A stretch of DNA of 64,000 nucleotides from Bradyrhizobium sp. CB2312 (GTDB taxonomy: Bacteria > Pseudomonadota > Alphaproteobacteria > Rhizobiales > Xanthobacteraceae), in NCBI RefSeq assembly GCF_029714425.1, contig NZ_CP121668.1, forward strand, positions 8,081,501 to 8,145,500, written 5' to 3'. The notes under the pieces were generated by a model. The model searched no databases. It was given only the letters and a program-made list of their open reading frames with translations, and was not told the origin of the DNA. The translations under genes and the position numbers were made by a program. Below, piece by piece: positions 50,976 through 60,844 of this stretch; the first letter of the stretch is position 1; each line of letters begins with the position of its first letter.

Positions 50976-51458
50976 CTACAATATGCCTATGGTCAGTTTT
51001 TGCGATGCCAATCGGCTATTCTTGGCAATCGAGGTGAGCCGTTTGTTCAGGTACCGCAGTGACTCCTCATCAAGCTCGGCAAACATGGTCGAGTTGAGCA
51101 CCTGCCTCTTGATTGACAGATTGGCGATTTCAGACCGCGCCTTTTGGGTCAGCGATATCTCCAGAAATCGGGCGTCATCCGGCGATGTCACACGGACGAG
51201 GAATTCCATTTTTTCGAGCTTCTTCGTTTGGGTGGTAACGAAGGCAGTATGGATGCGCAGCTTATTCGCAACCGCTGTTCCCGAAACGCCGCGACCTTTA
51301 TCGAGCTCATCGATCGCCATTAGGATCAACCACTGCGATTCGGAGATCCCGAGTATCTGCGCCCAACCCTTATGTATTTCTGCGAGATGGGCGTTGATCT
51401 CGACAATGTTCCAGATGAAATCCCGCACCGCTCTCTCAGGATATTCATTCACTGCCAT
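50976..51458 (-). CDS. MarR-family transcriptional regulator
   Basis: A 160-residue winged-helix regulator: dimerisation helix (AVRDFIWNIVEINAHLAEIHKG), MarR core SESQWLILMAIDELDKGRG with recognition helix VANKLRIHTAFVTTQTKKLEKM, wing FLVRVTSPDDARFLEISLTQKA and C-terminal helices. MarR proteins usually repress a neighbouring gene and release DNA on binding a small aromatic or other ligand. It is divergent from the porin at 51872, with ~410 AT-rich bases between, so it may control that porin. The frame is intact. Confidence 0.9.
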   Translation of the reverse strand: MAVNEYPERAVRDFIWNIVEINAHLAEIHKGWAQILGISESQWLILMAIDELDKGRGVSGTAVANKLRIHTAFVTTQTKKLEKMEFLVRVTSPDDARFLEISLTQKARSEIANLSIKRQVLNSTMFAELDEESLRYLNKRLTSIAKNSRLASQKLTIGIL

Positions 51459-51566
51459 GTTTGGTCTTTCGTTTCGCTGGCGATAGAGGCGGGTAGTCAG
51501 GTATCCCCGTTCGACATAGAGCCTAGGGGTAATTTTGCAATCAATATATTAATTAATGTATTCAAT

Positions 51567-51578
51567 TTATTGGAATAA
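51567..51578. promoter_or_regulatory. Possible MarR operator
   Basis: TTATTGGAATAA is a 5+5 dyad with a GG centre in the AT-rich spacer between the MarR gene and the porin. MarR sites are short AT-rich dyads of this kind. Support is by position only. Confidence 0.3.
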
Positions 51579-51720
51579 TTAGTATTGGCTGGAAATCGAC
51601 GATTTGCTGGCAAATTGCCCCTTGTTTCACCAGTTGAGGTCGAACTCATAAAGTTTGGCTTACGACGGTGCGCTCGTTGCCGAATCAGCACACCTTCCCA
51701 GCAAATATTGATATAGAAAA

Positions 51721-51798
51721 TTAATTAATTGCAGTAATTGATATCTAAAATTACTGTGGTGTGGACAGCGAGGGGGGCCTCGAGGTCGATCGGTCGAG
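51721..51798 (+). promoter_or_regulatory. Conserved porin leader (copy 1)
   Basis: TTAATTAATTGCA (51721-51733), then 34 bases, then GCGAGGGGGGCCTCGAGGTC (from 51768), able to form a CGAGG/CCTCG hairpin. The same two blocks with the same 34-base distance occur before the second porin (62489-62566). A -10-like CTAAAAT (51754-51760) lies between them. This is likely the promoter and the start of the 5' untranslated region. Confidence 0.6.
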
Positions 51799-51871
51799 AC
51801 GCACCCAATGGAGTGCGGCTGCAGCGGCGGATCTGGAAGGAATGACGTTTTTCCAACTTGGAGGTTCATCG

Positions 51872-53404
51872 ATGAAATTGACGAAGAGTCTTGTCCTCAC
51901 TTCGGCGGCGATGTTCGTCGGCGCCGGGGCGCAGGCGGCCGATCTGCCCGTGAAGGCCAAGGCCGTGGAGTACGTGAAGATCTGCTCGTTGTATGGCGCC
52001 GGCTTCTACTTCGTCCCGGGTACCGAAACTTGCGTCAAACTTGGTGGTTATGTGCGAGTCGAGCTGGGCGTGCGGACAAATTCCTACGCCTACCCTGCCG
52101 ACAGTGGTTTGGGGGGCGCGCAAAATCGTCTTAGCAACTACTACACGGCCTTTTCTCGTGAAGCCCTGAATATCGATACCCGGACCGCAACGGAATATGG
52201 TGTGCTCCGTACCTACTTCCAAGGAGTATTCAGTTGGTATTCGGGCGGATACAACGGAGCGGGGACGGGCCTCACGGGTGGGGCAACAGCGTATAATGGA
52301 GCCCCGTCCGGAACGAACGGTAGCGGCTCGATAGCCGGTGGTAAGCTTGGCGTCTATGACGCCTTCATCCAATTCGCTGGTTTCACTATTGGTAGGGCAC
52401 AGTCGCAGTTCAATGCGCCCTGGTCCGAGTATCCGGCGAACTGGTACGAAGCGGTGGGCGCGGCCGGCTGGGAGCGCGTGAACCAGCTCACCTATACAGC
52501 CGATTTCGGCCAAGGCATCACGGCCTCCTTCTCGGCTCAGGATCAAGTGAACAATTATCAGGGGGGCATCTGGAACGTGAGCGCTGCCTCGCCCGCAGGT
52601 ATCGCCTTTGGTCAGTACGGCGCCAACAACACCGGCGGTTCACGCGCTCCTGATCTTGTCGCCATGCTACGCGTTGATCAGGCCTGGGGCCTTTTCCAGG
52701 CATCGGTCGCTGCTCACGACAACCATGCTGGCTACTATGGGGCATCAGAGGTCACTGGCTATCCGAGCGACAAGTGGGGCTGGGCTGGTCAGTTGGCGTT
52801 ATCGATTAAGAATATCCCGACTGGCCCGGGTGACACGATCAACATGTCAGGAGTGTATACGAACGGTGCAAGCCGCTACAACTTCGGAAGCTATTACTCC
52901 AACGTCTTCGCGATGTACGGCGGCACGAACTTGCCCGGTGCTTACCAGAGTGTCGGACTCGCCGGTGTTTCCGACTCCGTGTTCGTGGCTGGCTCCGGCC
53001 AGGAGTTGACCACGACCTACGGCTTCAACGGCGGCTACACCCACAACTGGGACCCGCACTGGGCTAGTACCCTCTACGGTTCGTGGGCCGCCGTTCGCTA
53101 TAATAGCACGGCGAAGGGCTACATCTGCGGTGCGGTCGTGACGAACCTTGCGCTGTCGAGCGGGCTCGCTGGCTGTAACCCCAACTTCAACTATGGGGCT
53201 ATCGGTACATACACCTCCTGGACTCCGGTCAAAGGCCTAACCTTCCTGGCCGAGATCAATTACACAATGCTGGACCAGAAGTACGCGAGCGGAAGCACCG
53301 TCGCGCTACCTCTGCAGGCTAATATCGCCAAGCCGGGCGCCGCGTATGAGTTGAAGAACCAAAACAGCCTCACAATGCTGCTCCACGCTCAACGCAATTG
53401 GTGA
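51872..53404 (+). CDS. Outer-membrane porin (rhizobial Omp2/porin_2 type)
   Basis: A 510-residue beta-barrel porin. Signal peptide MKLTKSLVLTSAAMFVGAGAQA with cleavage before ADLPVKA; the mature start VKAKAVEYVKICSLYGAGFYFVPGTETCVKLGGY is a hallmark of rhizobial and Brucella-type Omp2 porins. Alternating aromatic and polar strands follow, ending QNSLTMLLHAQRNW without the usual terminal Phe. ATG 51872 follows GGAGG at seven bases. It forms a diffusion channel for small solutes. The neighbouring MarR gene and the carnitine genes suggest a condition-specific uptake role (inference). A closely related copy lies at 62639. Confidence 0.93.
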   Translation: MKLTKSLVLTSAAMFVGAGAQAADLPVKAKAVEYVKICSLYGAGFYFVPGTETCVKLGGYVRVELGVRTNSYAYPADSGLGGAQNRLSNYYTAFSREALNIDTRTATEYGVLRTYFQGVFSWYSGGYNGAGTGLTGGATAYNGAPSGTNGSGSIAGGKLGVYDAFIQFAGFTIGRAQSQFNAPWSEYPANWYEAVGAAGWERVNQLTYTADFGQGITASFSAQDQVNNYQGGIWNVSAASPAGIAFGQYGANNTGGSRAPDLVAMLRVDQAWGLFQASVAAHDNHAGYYGASEVTGYPSDKWGWAGQLALSIKNIPTGPGDTINMSGVYTNGASRYNFGSYYSNVFAMYGGTNLPGAYQSVGLAGVSDSVFVAGSGQELTTTYGFNGGYTHNWDPHWASTLYGSWAAVRYNSTAKGYICGAVVTNLALSSGLAGCNPNFNYGAIGTYTSWTPVKGLTFLAEINYTMLDQKYASGSTVALPLQANIAKPGAAYELKNQNSLTMLLHAQRNW

Positions 53405-53464
53405 GTTTACGGCAACCGCCGGAATCAGAAAAGAAGCGGATATCTTTATCCAACTTTGACCTCC

Positions 53465-53503
53465 AAAAAAGGCTTCCGACACGCTCGCTGGAGGCCTTTT
53501 AGA
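53465..53503 (+). terminator. Porin terminator
   Basis: AAAAGGCTTCC (53467-53477) and GGAGGCCTTTT (53490-53500) form a stem with one mismatch and a 12-base loop, followed by T-rich sequence, 60 bases after the porin stop. It fits a rho-independent terminator. Confidence 0.75.
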
Positions 53504-54310
53504 TTCAGATCCGATTCACCGCTTGGCCGCTTCTCTGATATTCATATAGACCAGAACGAGTTTCGATTACGTCAGGACAAAGGTCGTGCTCTTGCTGGCG
53601 ATCAAGTTCATTGAGAATACTGTGACGGTATACAGCAACATCGTCAATCGGCGGTCGCAAGAGCGATGGCGCTGTGCACGAGGCACTACGTCAGGTGGGC
53701 GCTTGCGATAGCCGGTCAGAGGTGCCTACGGTCCTGATCAAGAGAGCGGGTTGGTGAAGACAAACTGGAGTGTGACACGGCACAATCTGGTGAACTCGGA
53801 GCAAGCGTCGACCAAGGCCCGTCCAATCGCAAAAACTGACCGGCTTCTCCGCCTACTCGAATTTAGCATCTAGCTCCCACAAAGCGGGCCGGCATGGAAA
53901 TGGACCTCGCGGAAGAATGCGGTTGGGATCATCAGGGAATAGACGCGAGCGTCCCCATGCTGGTCGACGCAAATTCTAACGGTGTTGTGAAATGGCCGCC
54001 TCGGAGCTCGAGCCGGTCGATCTGCCTCCAGAGCTGCCCACTCGCGCGTCAGCAAGTTGCTATCACGCGAGAGGCAGGTCGGGATCCATTAGCAGGCTGT
54101 CCCCGCCACTAGACTGGAGCCGAACCCACGACAGACGATCAGGGCAAAATCCGCCAGCGGCGCAGCCAAACTACGCCCATTGAGAAAATCCCGTTCGCCA
54201 CCCAACGGTGCCGTCACCCAGCTGTCGCAGCCTTGCGACCTAGCCTTTGAACCGCGCACGTGTAGTCTGTTTCCATTGTACGAACTACAGCGCGGTCAAC
54301 TCGCATACGG
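53504..54310. other. Gap without a recognised gene
   Basis: About 800 bases. Short frames near 53870-54110 on both strands are not recognised. No repeat or IS end was seen. Confidence 0.4.
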
Positions 54311-55318
54311 CTATTTGTCAGGTTGCAAGCGCAGGGCCTGCTCCCAGCGAAGGAACGTCTCGCCGGCGCCGTAACCTTCGGCGCGAAGTCCCTGCAGCAC
54401 GGCCACGAGACACTCGTCACGCTTCTGCTGGAGCTGGGCGCTGGTAAGCTTCTCGCTGCGAGCGTCCGACTGCTCGGCGAGCTTGTCAATGAATGCATCG
54501 TTGTGCTCAGGCACGTTAGAGTAGTTCGTCCATTTCGACGTGAGATCGGGTCCCCATTTCTCCAACATCTGCCGCATCGCCGCCCCACTCCCGCCGATAT
54601 TGAAGGGGCCCTTCACCGCCAGCCGCAGTCCGAACGAGTAACGGATCGCGTCGTCGATCTCTTCCAGAGTGGCTACATCGTCATGCGCCAGCCACAAGCC
54701 CTCGCGCCAGATCGCCTCCTGTAGCCGGTTCGCAATGAAGCCGTCGACTTCCTTGCGCACCACGAGCGGGCGCATGCCCACGGACCGATAGATTTCCGCC
54801 GCACGGTCCAACGCGTTAGGATCCGTGCTGCGCCCGCCGCACAGTTCAACCAGCGGCAACAGGTACACAGGGTTGAACGGATGTCCGACGAGCACACGCT
54901 CCGAGTGATCGACACCTTCTTGCAGTGACGACGGCATGAACCCCGACGTCGACGAGCAGATTAAGATCTCGGGTGCCGCAACTCGGCTGGCTGCGGCGAG
55001 CAATTGCTGCTTGAGCTCCAGCCGTTCTGGGGCGGACTCCTGCACGAACTCTACATCGCAAACCGCCTCTGCGATCGTATCCACAACCTTCAGCGTTCCC
55101 TCGGCCGGCAGTGGGATTCCCAGGCGCCAATATGCCCGCCGCGCGTCGTCAATGACCTTCCGTACAGCCTCGGCCGCACCGCGAGCTGGGTCGTACAGCA
55201 GAACGTTCACGCCGCTCAGAACAAACCGTCCGGCCCAACCACCGCCGATGATTCCGCCGCCCAGCAAGCCAACCGCTCGTGGAAGTTTGCCAGACGGGGA
55301 CTTTGATATATTGGACAT
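54311..55318 (-). CDS. L-carnitine dehydrogenase-like, single domain (copy 1)
   Basis: A 335-residue NAD-dependent 3-hydroxyacyl-CoA-dehydrogenase-fold protein that would oxidise L-carnitine to 3-dehydrocarnitine. The N-terminal Rossmann motif is LLGGGIIGGGWAGRF; further landmarks are VEFVQESAPERLELKQQLL, ICSSTSGFMPS, VGHPFNPVYLLPLVELCGG (catalytic His region), VRKEVDGFIANRLQEA and KGPFNIGGSG. It ends soon after the dehydrogenase domain, unlike the fused copy at 59280. The ATG at 55318 follows AAGGA. A thioesterase gene lies upstream on the same strand (56042-56557), though ~720 bases away. Intact. Confidence 0.87.
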   Translation of the reverse strand: MSNISKSPSGKLPRAVGLLGGGIIGGGWAGRFVLSGVNVLLYDPARGAAEAVRKVIDDARRAYWRLGIPLPAEGTLKVVDTIAEAVCDVEFVQESAPERLELKQQLLAAASRVAAPEILICSSTSGFMPSSLQEGVDHSERVLVGHPFNPVYLLPLVELCGGRSTDPNALDRAAEIYRSVGMRPLVVRKEVDGFIANRLQEAIWREGLWLAHDDVATLEEIDDAIRYSFGLRLAVKGPFNIGGSGAAMRQMLEKWGPDLTSKWTNYSNVPEHNDAFIDKLAEQSDARSEKLTSAQLQQKRDECLVAVLQGLRAEGYGAGETFLRWEQALRLQPDK

Positions 55319-56041
55319 GAACTTTGAGTCCTTAAGGCTCGCTTCAACAAATCCGTCCACGAAGGTGGCGCTCGCAATTGCCGCATGGTGACACGCCGCC
55401 CCATCTTTTGCGGTTGAAAAAAAGGGTTTTCGGTCGCAATTGCTGCACTTTCCTTCTAAAGGTGCAGCAATCAAGCCCCCTAACACGAAGTGCGGCGGCC
55501 CGTCGCGAACGGGCGCCAACAACGAACTTAGGCGCGTAGGAGCCGGCGCCATGGCATTCAAGAGGACATTCGTTCGCTAGTCCGCCAGCTGGATTTTTTG
55601 CCTTTAGGGGATCGGGCGGCTCTGCTGATCCCGGCCACCGTCATGTGCACATCCAAGGGCTTTCCTGCCGGATAAATCTCGGCAGTATCTACAGCCGTGC
55701 CATATACGAGTTAGCAATTGTGCCGACGATCAGACTTCGCTGATACGACTCCCGGCCCGTCAGAACGACCAAAAACGTTTTGAACGCGGGGAAATCAAGC
55801 CATGGCGAAGCGGGCCGCACGATGCACATAACGCGCTCGACGAAGATTGTCATGTCCTGTCGAACCGCCCTGGTCCGGCTGAAGATGAGTGGACCGGAGA
55901 CACGGTCCACTACGTCTCGCTCAGGGCGAGACGATCTCTGACGCTCAAGGCTTTCTCCTAAAAGATAGCCTTCTGATCACGTTTCATCTGATGTTACATC
56001 CTAGGAAGTACGCACAGTCTTAGTGCAGCGCCACCGGCGGC
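55319..56041. other. Gap between copy-1 dehydrogenase and thioesterase
   Basis: About 720 bases. Frames are short and unrecognised. The distance argues that the two minus-strand genes do not form a tight operon, or that something between them was lost. Confidence 0.4.
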
Positions 56042-56557
56042 TCACCTTTTCCTTTGCATCGCGACAGCTCGGCCAATACCCTCCGGCCGTGGCACGGCCC
56101 TGTGAGTCGACGCAAGCGCTGCCAGGCGCTCTCGAATGTCCAGTGGAAAGGGTGCAACCTTGCGTGATGTCATGTCGATATTAAGCGACAAGTTTTCCGA
56201 GGTGGCGGAGATCCACCCTTCAGCTGCGTGACGCAATTCCTTGAAGGTGTGCAGCCGCTTGTCATCGGCCTCAAGCAGCCAGACCGAAATCTGCACGGGA
56301 TCACCGAGATGGATCTCGCGCAAGTAGCGCACGTGGCATTCGGCCGTGAAGGTCGAGCAGTTGCGCTCCTCGATATAGGACCATCCGATCCCAAGCATTG
56401 TCCATAATTGGCCGGCGGCGCTATCGAACATCACATTGTAATAGGCCATGTTGAGATGGCCATTAAGATCGATCCATTGTGGCTCAATCTGCATGATCGA
56501 CGAGCGAAACGGCCCTGGGGTGACCGCGGTGCTGTCGTTGGTAGTATCTTTTGTCAT
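56042..56557 (-). CDS. Thioesterase, hot-dog fold (betainyl-CoA-type)
   Basis: A 171-residue 4HBT-type thioesterase. The active-site signature is WIDLNGHLNMAYYNVMFDSA (residues ~32-51), followed by CHVRYLREIHLGDPVQI and LLEADDKRLHTFKELRH. The same sequence type forms the C-terminal domain of the fused protein at 59280 (DWIDYNGHLTESRYL, GADDKRLHVFHVLRR). In carnitine degradation such enzymes hydrolyse betainyl-CoA to glycine betaine and CoA. The start MTKDTTND at 56557 was chosen as the shortest frame covering the fold; the frame is open to 56680. Confidence 0.8.
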   Translation of the reverse strand: MTKDTTNDSTAVTPGPFRSSIMQIEPQWIDLNGHLNMAYYNVMFDSAAGQLWTMLGIGWSYIEERNCSTFTAECHVRYLREIHLGDPVQISVWLLEADDKRLHTFKELRHAAEGWISATSENLSLNIDMTSRKVAPFPLDIRERLAALASTHRAVPRPEGIGRAVAMQRKR

Positions 56558-58371
56558 CTTCTGTTCTTGCCTGCCATCTTCATTTTCCACGATCGGCCGG
56601 AAACCACTTTCTGTCGACCAGACTATCCGAATAGACGCATCAGCCTTAGCGGAAGGCGTTCGCGAGCGCATCAGGGTCAATGGCCGCGAAAAAATTCGGT
56701 CGTGCGGAAAAAAAAGCCTCCATGCGATGTTCTCACAAGTACGGCTGACCGCGTTTTGTGCAACACGCGCTTAGAGAGAGCGTGCAGGATTATATGTTCA
56801 GCTTCGGAATGAAACGCTTCGAAAGAGGGTGCCCAAACGCCGAATTTAGGCGCGGGCACATCGGTAGCTGCATCAATCGATACTGGCTGCACCTTATAGC
56901 TCAGCAAGCGATCACTGCGGCCCACACCAAGGCAAGGCCACATGATTGCCCTGCGCTCTGCCAATGGGCGCCTGTCACCTGGGAACGAAGGTGGTTCAGC
57001 GATCATGGCGAATTGCGACGATGCAAGTGGCGGACCGATCCAACTGTTGAACCGAGCGCCGTCGCCAGGCGCCAATGACGCTCAAAGTTCAGGTCTGAAT
57101 CTCGAAGTGCACATCCGAGCGTTCAACTTCGCGGTAGGGAGGTGGCCGCGGGCAGATCCCTGGACAGATTACAAGCCGAGGCTGCCCGCATTGTCCGGGA
57201 CGGGTGGTTTGGCGGGCTCCTGGTGCAGCTCGTCTACCTGCAAAATGTGATTGCCAACGCGCCGAGCTACGGGAGGATCGCGCGCGGCCAAATCGGTTGC
57301 GGACACTGCTCCGATGTGGGCGCCCGCGCCTGAACGGCCTGGAGCTCAACAGCTCGTTCGCTTGTTTCAGCCGGCGAGTCTGCAGCACGGGAAAGTTGAT
57401 TTGTGCGTGATCTCGGGTCTCGGGCCATCGTCGTTGTCGGCTGGGCCGAGTTCCCTGAGCGGCGGCTGAGCACATTCCGCGCGGAGCGGCGCGCTGCCAC
57501 CGTCAACGACAAGTTCCTTGAACCCAAGCCGGCGATGGGTGCGAGATATTGCGTGGAACATCTGCCGCCGTGCCTTAAGCTAGAGGTGACCTGGCGTTGG
57601 TACGAAGCGGAAGATACCCGCTTCTGGGGCGCAAAGAAAAATGGGCCATTTCATAAGAATCGAAAGTACGAGGTGATACGGCGCCGCGAGCACCTGCAGT
57701 TGGTGGATCACGGTTTGGCCTCGTTGCTGGAGATCGACTATGCGACACTCTCGGCATGGCAGCCAGGGACACCCTGAGGCTTGATGGTCTCGGTGGTGGC
57801 TCTTCGCCTTCGCTTAGTGTCTCGATGGCGCGAGCCGGTTGAAGTCCAAAAATTACAAAAGGTGCGGGTGATTGAGGAAATTCTGCGAAGTACAAGGTGT
57901 CGTCCGCGCTGGCGCCGCAATCGCCCGTATCGCTCGCGCTGTGCGGCCCTGCTCTTTGATGGCCACGTCAGCCCGAAGGGGCGGACGGGATGATTCGCTG
58001 ATCCGGGAACAAACCAGCCGCATATTGGCTTCCGCAATGGGGTGATGCTTAACCCGCGCGTGGAGCGCGGCATTTCAAAGCAGTCGATCGAGATACTGCC
58101 GGATGCGGTTTCCGCTATTGCATCGGTGAGTCAATCCATAATGGCTGCTGCGGGCCTGTGAGCGCAGATGTCGAGACCAATCTCTTCCGAACATCAGATG
58201 ACCTTCGGCGCCCAAGGCTGGGGACATAAACTTCCTATTCGACGATTAGGCGCAGCATTTCTGCTCGCGTGCTGTCTATAACAACTAAAAGCGCATCCCG
58301 TAGCCCAGTATTAATTATCGCCAGTTGTCCCGCTTAGGACAGGCCAATCTTTTCAGAAGGAGAAGGTCAAG
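56558..58371. other. Long gap without a recognised gene
   Basis: About 1.8 kb, the largest unexplained stretch. Open frames include 57403-57777 (plus; ends EVIRRREHLQLVDHGLASLL...) and 57142-57333 (plus; RSLDRLQAEAARIVRDGWFG), both protein-like in places but not recognised. A dense AGAAGGAGAAGG ribosome site at the end defines the next gene. Probably decayed genes. Confidence 0.4.
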
Positions 58372-59265
58372 ATGATCTCCGAGGTGTTCATCACCTGTGC
58401 GGTCACGGGGGGGGGCAAGGCGCCGAGTAGTCCGCATGTGCCGGTGACCCCGGAGCAGATAGCAGACTCGGCTATTGAGGCCGCGCGAGCGGGAGCTGCA
58501 GTGGTGCACATTCATGTGCGTAATCCCGAAACCGGGCGCGGCTCGCGTGATCCGGCGCTCTATCGGGCGGTGGTGCAACGCATTCGGAAGTCCGATGTGC
58601 ATCCTGTGATTAACCTGACCACAGGGGTGGGCGGCGACCTGACGCTGGGTGAGCCGGACTCTCCTTTGCCGCCGAACCCGGCGGGGACGGACATGGCGGG
58701 CGCGATTGAGCGGATGGTGCATGTGGAAGAGCTGCGCCCTGAGATTTGCACACTGGATTGCGGCACGATGAACTGGGGTGCCCGCAGCCAATACATTATG
58801 GTGAACACCGCCGGGACTCTGCGCGCGATGGCCGCGCGTCTAAAGGAGATCGGTGTGCGTCCAGAGCTCGAGGTGTTCGATACCGGTCAGTTGGTGCTGG
58901 TACACGACCTCATCGAGGAGGGGCTGATCGACGAGCAGGCGTTGATTCAGCTATGCATGGGAATTCGCTACGGTGCGCCGGACGATCCGACCACGCTGAT
59001 GGCGCTGGTGCACAAGCTTCCGCCGCGGGCCGTCTACTCGGCCTTCTCGATCGGACCGATGCAGCTTCCGTATGCGGCATTGGCCCCGTTGGTCGGCGCG
59101 AACGTGCGCGTGGGGTTGGAGGACAATTTGTATCTCTCCCGCGGGCGGCTAGCGACCAACGCCGAGCTCGTGCAGCGGGCGGTAGAGATCGTCGAGAGGA
59201 TGGGCGTGCGGGTGATGTCCCCCGATGATGTGCGCCAGAAGCTTGCATTGAAGATTCAGGGCTGA
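58372..59265 (+). CDS. BKACE-family beta-keto acid cleavage enzyme (dehydrocarnitine-type)
   Basis: A 297-residue Zn-dependent (beta/alpha)8-barrel enzyme of the DUF849/BKACE family. Metal His residues sit in AAVVHIHVRNPETG; further landmarks are INLTTGVGGD, EICTLDCGTMNWG, ELEVFDTGQL, AFSIGPMQLPY and VRVGLEDNLYLSRG. BKACE enzymes condense a beta-keto acid with acetyl-CoA, giving acetoacetate and a new CoA thioester. Next to a carnitine dehydrogenase/thioesterase fusion (14 bases downstream), the substrate is most probably 3-dehydrocarnitine and the product betainyl-CoA. The ATG follows AGAAGGAGAAGG. Intact. Confidence 0.9.
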   Translation: MISEVFITCAVTGGGKAPSSPHVPVTPEQIADSAIEAARAGAAVVHIHVRNPETGRGSRDPALYRAVVQRIRKSDVHPVINLTTGVGGDLTLGEPDSPLPPNPAGTDMAGAIERMVHVEELRPEICTLDCGTMNWGARSQYIMVNTAGTLRAMAARLKEIGVRPELEVFDTGQLVLVHDLIEEGLIDEQALIQLCMGIRYGAPDDPTTLMALVHKLPPRAVYSAFSIGPMQLPYAALAPLVGANVRVGLEDNLYLSRGRLATNAELVQRAVEIVERMGVRVMSPDDVRQKLALKIQG

Positions 59266-59279
59266 GAGGTCAAAAGTTC

Positions 59280-60755
59280 ATGTCTGAACAGCCGGTGCGC
59301 ACGGTAGGGCTGCTGGGGGGCGGGGTAATTGGCGGCGGCTGGGCGGCGCGGTTTGTCCTCAACGGAGTGGACGTACAGCTGTATGACCCGGCGCCTGGGG
59401 CGATCGAGCGTGTTCAGGAAATGCTGGCTAGCGCGCGCCGCGCATACCGGCGGCTGACACAATTTCCGCTGCCGCGCGAGGGCTCGCTGACGGTGGTGGA
59501 GTCCGTCGCAGGCGCGGTGCGCGGTGTGGAGCTCGTGCAGGAGTCCGCGCCGGAGCGCCTCGAACTCAAGCAGCAACTGCTTGCGGATGCCAGCCGGGCG
59601 GCGGCTCCCGAGACGCTGATCTGCTCCTCAACTTCGGGCTTGCGGCCGTCCTTGCTGGCGGTCGCGGTGAAGCACCCCGAGCGCCTGCTCGTCGCGCACC
59701 CATTCACCCCGGTATACCTGCTGCCGCTCGTTGAGCTGTGCGCTGCACAGAGCACAAAGCCTGAGGCGCTCGGGCGAGCGGCGGAGATCTACCGGGCGGT
59801 CGGGATGCACCCGCTTGTGGTGCGCAAAGAGATAGACGGGTTCATTGGGAACCGGTTGCAGGAGGCCATGTGGCGAGAAGCGCTATGGCTGGTGCACGAC
59901 AATCTCGCCACCGTGCAGGATGTCGATGACGCGATCCGCTACTCCTTCGGGGTGCGCAGGGCGATCATCGGGCCCTTCCGAGTCGGCGGGGACGGGGCCG
60001 GCATGCGCCAGTTCATGGCGAAATGGGGGCCTGTGACGCTGAAACAGCCGTGGACGAAGCTCACTGAAGTCCCCGAACTCACCGAGGCTTTCCTCGACAA
60101 ACTCGCCGAGCAGACCGATGAGCGCGGAGACGCGCGGGCCGAGAACTTGAGCAGCTCCGAGCTCGAACGGAAGCGCGACGACTGCCTCGTGGCTGTGCTG
60201 CAGGGTCTGCGCGCTCAGGGTTATGGCGCGGGCGAGACAGTCGCGCGCTGGGAAAAGGGGCTGCGTGATCGCGCTCCCAAGCTCGTTGACGGCTGCCGCC
60301 CGTTGCTGATGACGCGCCAGATTCCGTCTGACTGGATCGATTACAACGGCCACCTCACTGAGAGCCGCTACCTCCAGCTCTGCGGCATCGCTACTGACAA
60401 CCTGCTCAGTTGCGTCGGTATTGACAGCGAATACCGCTCAAAGTTCGGCAGTTACTTCACGCTCGAGACGCACTTGTCGCATCTTGGGGAGTTGCACGCC
60501 GGCGACCACGTTGAGGTACTCACGCATGTCCTGGGAGCTGACGATAAGCGCCTCCATGTCTTCCACGTGCTTAGGCGTGAGTGCGACGAGAAGCCGGCGG
60601 CAACAGGCGAGCAGATGCTCATTCATGTCAAGACTGGCAGCGGACGCAGTGGACCTGCGCAGGGAAGTGTCAGTGAGCGCATACTTGAGCTTGCGCATAG
60701 GCACGCGGAGCTGCCGCGCCCGGAACGCGCCGGTGCGAGCATCCGGCTGCGCTGA
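59280..60755 (+). CDS. L-carnitine dehydrogenase fused to thioesterase
   Basis: A 491-residue bifunctional protein. Residues ~1-320 form an NAD-dependent dehydrogenase (LLGGGVIGGGWAARF, VQESAPERLELKQQLL, STSGLRPSLL, VAHPFTPVYLLPLVELCAA, VRKEIDGFIGNRLQEA). Residues ~335-491 form a hot-dog thioesterase (DWIDYNGHLTESRYLQLCG, GADDKRLHVFHVLRR). Rhizobial carnitine dehydrogenases are known in this fused form, which brings together the first step (L-carnitine to 3-dehydrocarnitine) and the last (betainyl-CoA to glycine betaine). It is in an operon with the BKACE gene 14 bases upstream, which performs the middle step. Intact; no frameshift. Confidence 0.92.
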   Translation: MSEQPVRTVGLLGGGVIGGGWAARFVLNGVDVQLYDPAPGAIERVQEMLASARRAYRRLTQFPLPREGSLTVVESVAGAVRGVELVQESAPERLELKQQLLADASRAAAPETLICSSTSGLRPSLLAVAVKHPERLLVAHPFTPVYLLPLVELCAAQSTKPEALGRAAEIYRAVGMHPLVVRKEIDGFIGNRLQEAMWREALWLVHDNLATVQDVDDAIRYSFGVRRAIIGPFRVGGDGAGMRQFMAKWGPVTLKQPWTKLTEVPELTEAFLDKLAEQTDERGDARAENLSSSELERKRDDCLVAVLQGLRAQGYGAGETVARWEKGLRDRAPKLVDGCRPLLMTRQIPSDWIDYNGHLTESRYLQLCGIATDNLLSCVGIDSEYRSKFGSYFTLETHLSHLGELHAGDHVEVLTHVLGADDKRLHVFHVLRRECDEKPAATGEQMLIHVKTGSGRSGPAQGSVSERILELAHRHAELPRPERAGASIRLR

Positions 60756-60844
60756 GCCGCAACCTGACCAATGGCACGCGGCGATCGCCGCGAGCTTCCA
60801 GAGTGGGGCAGGAAACTTCCGCGCGCCGTCGGCTGTGCGAGCTG

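Noticed and set aside
57403..57777. 124-codon plus-strand frame
   Set aside because: Not recognised, start without ribosome site, and overlapping open frames on the other strand; left as unexplained sequence.
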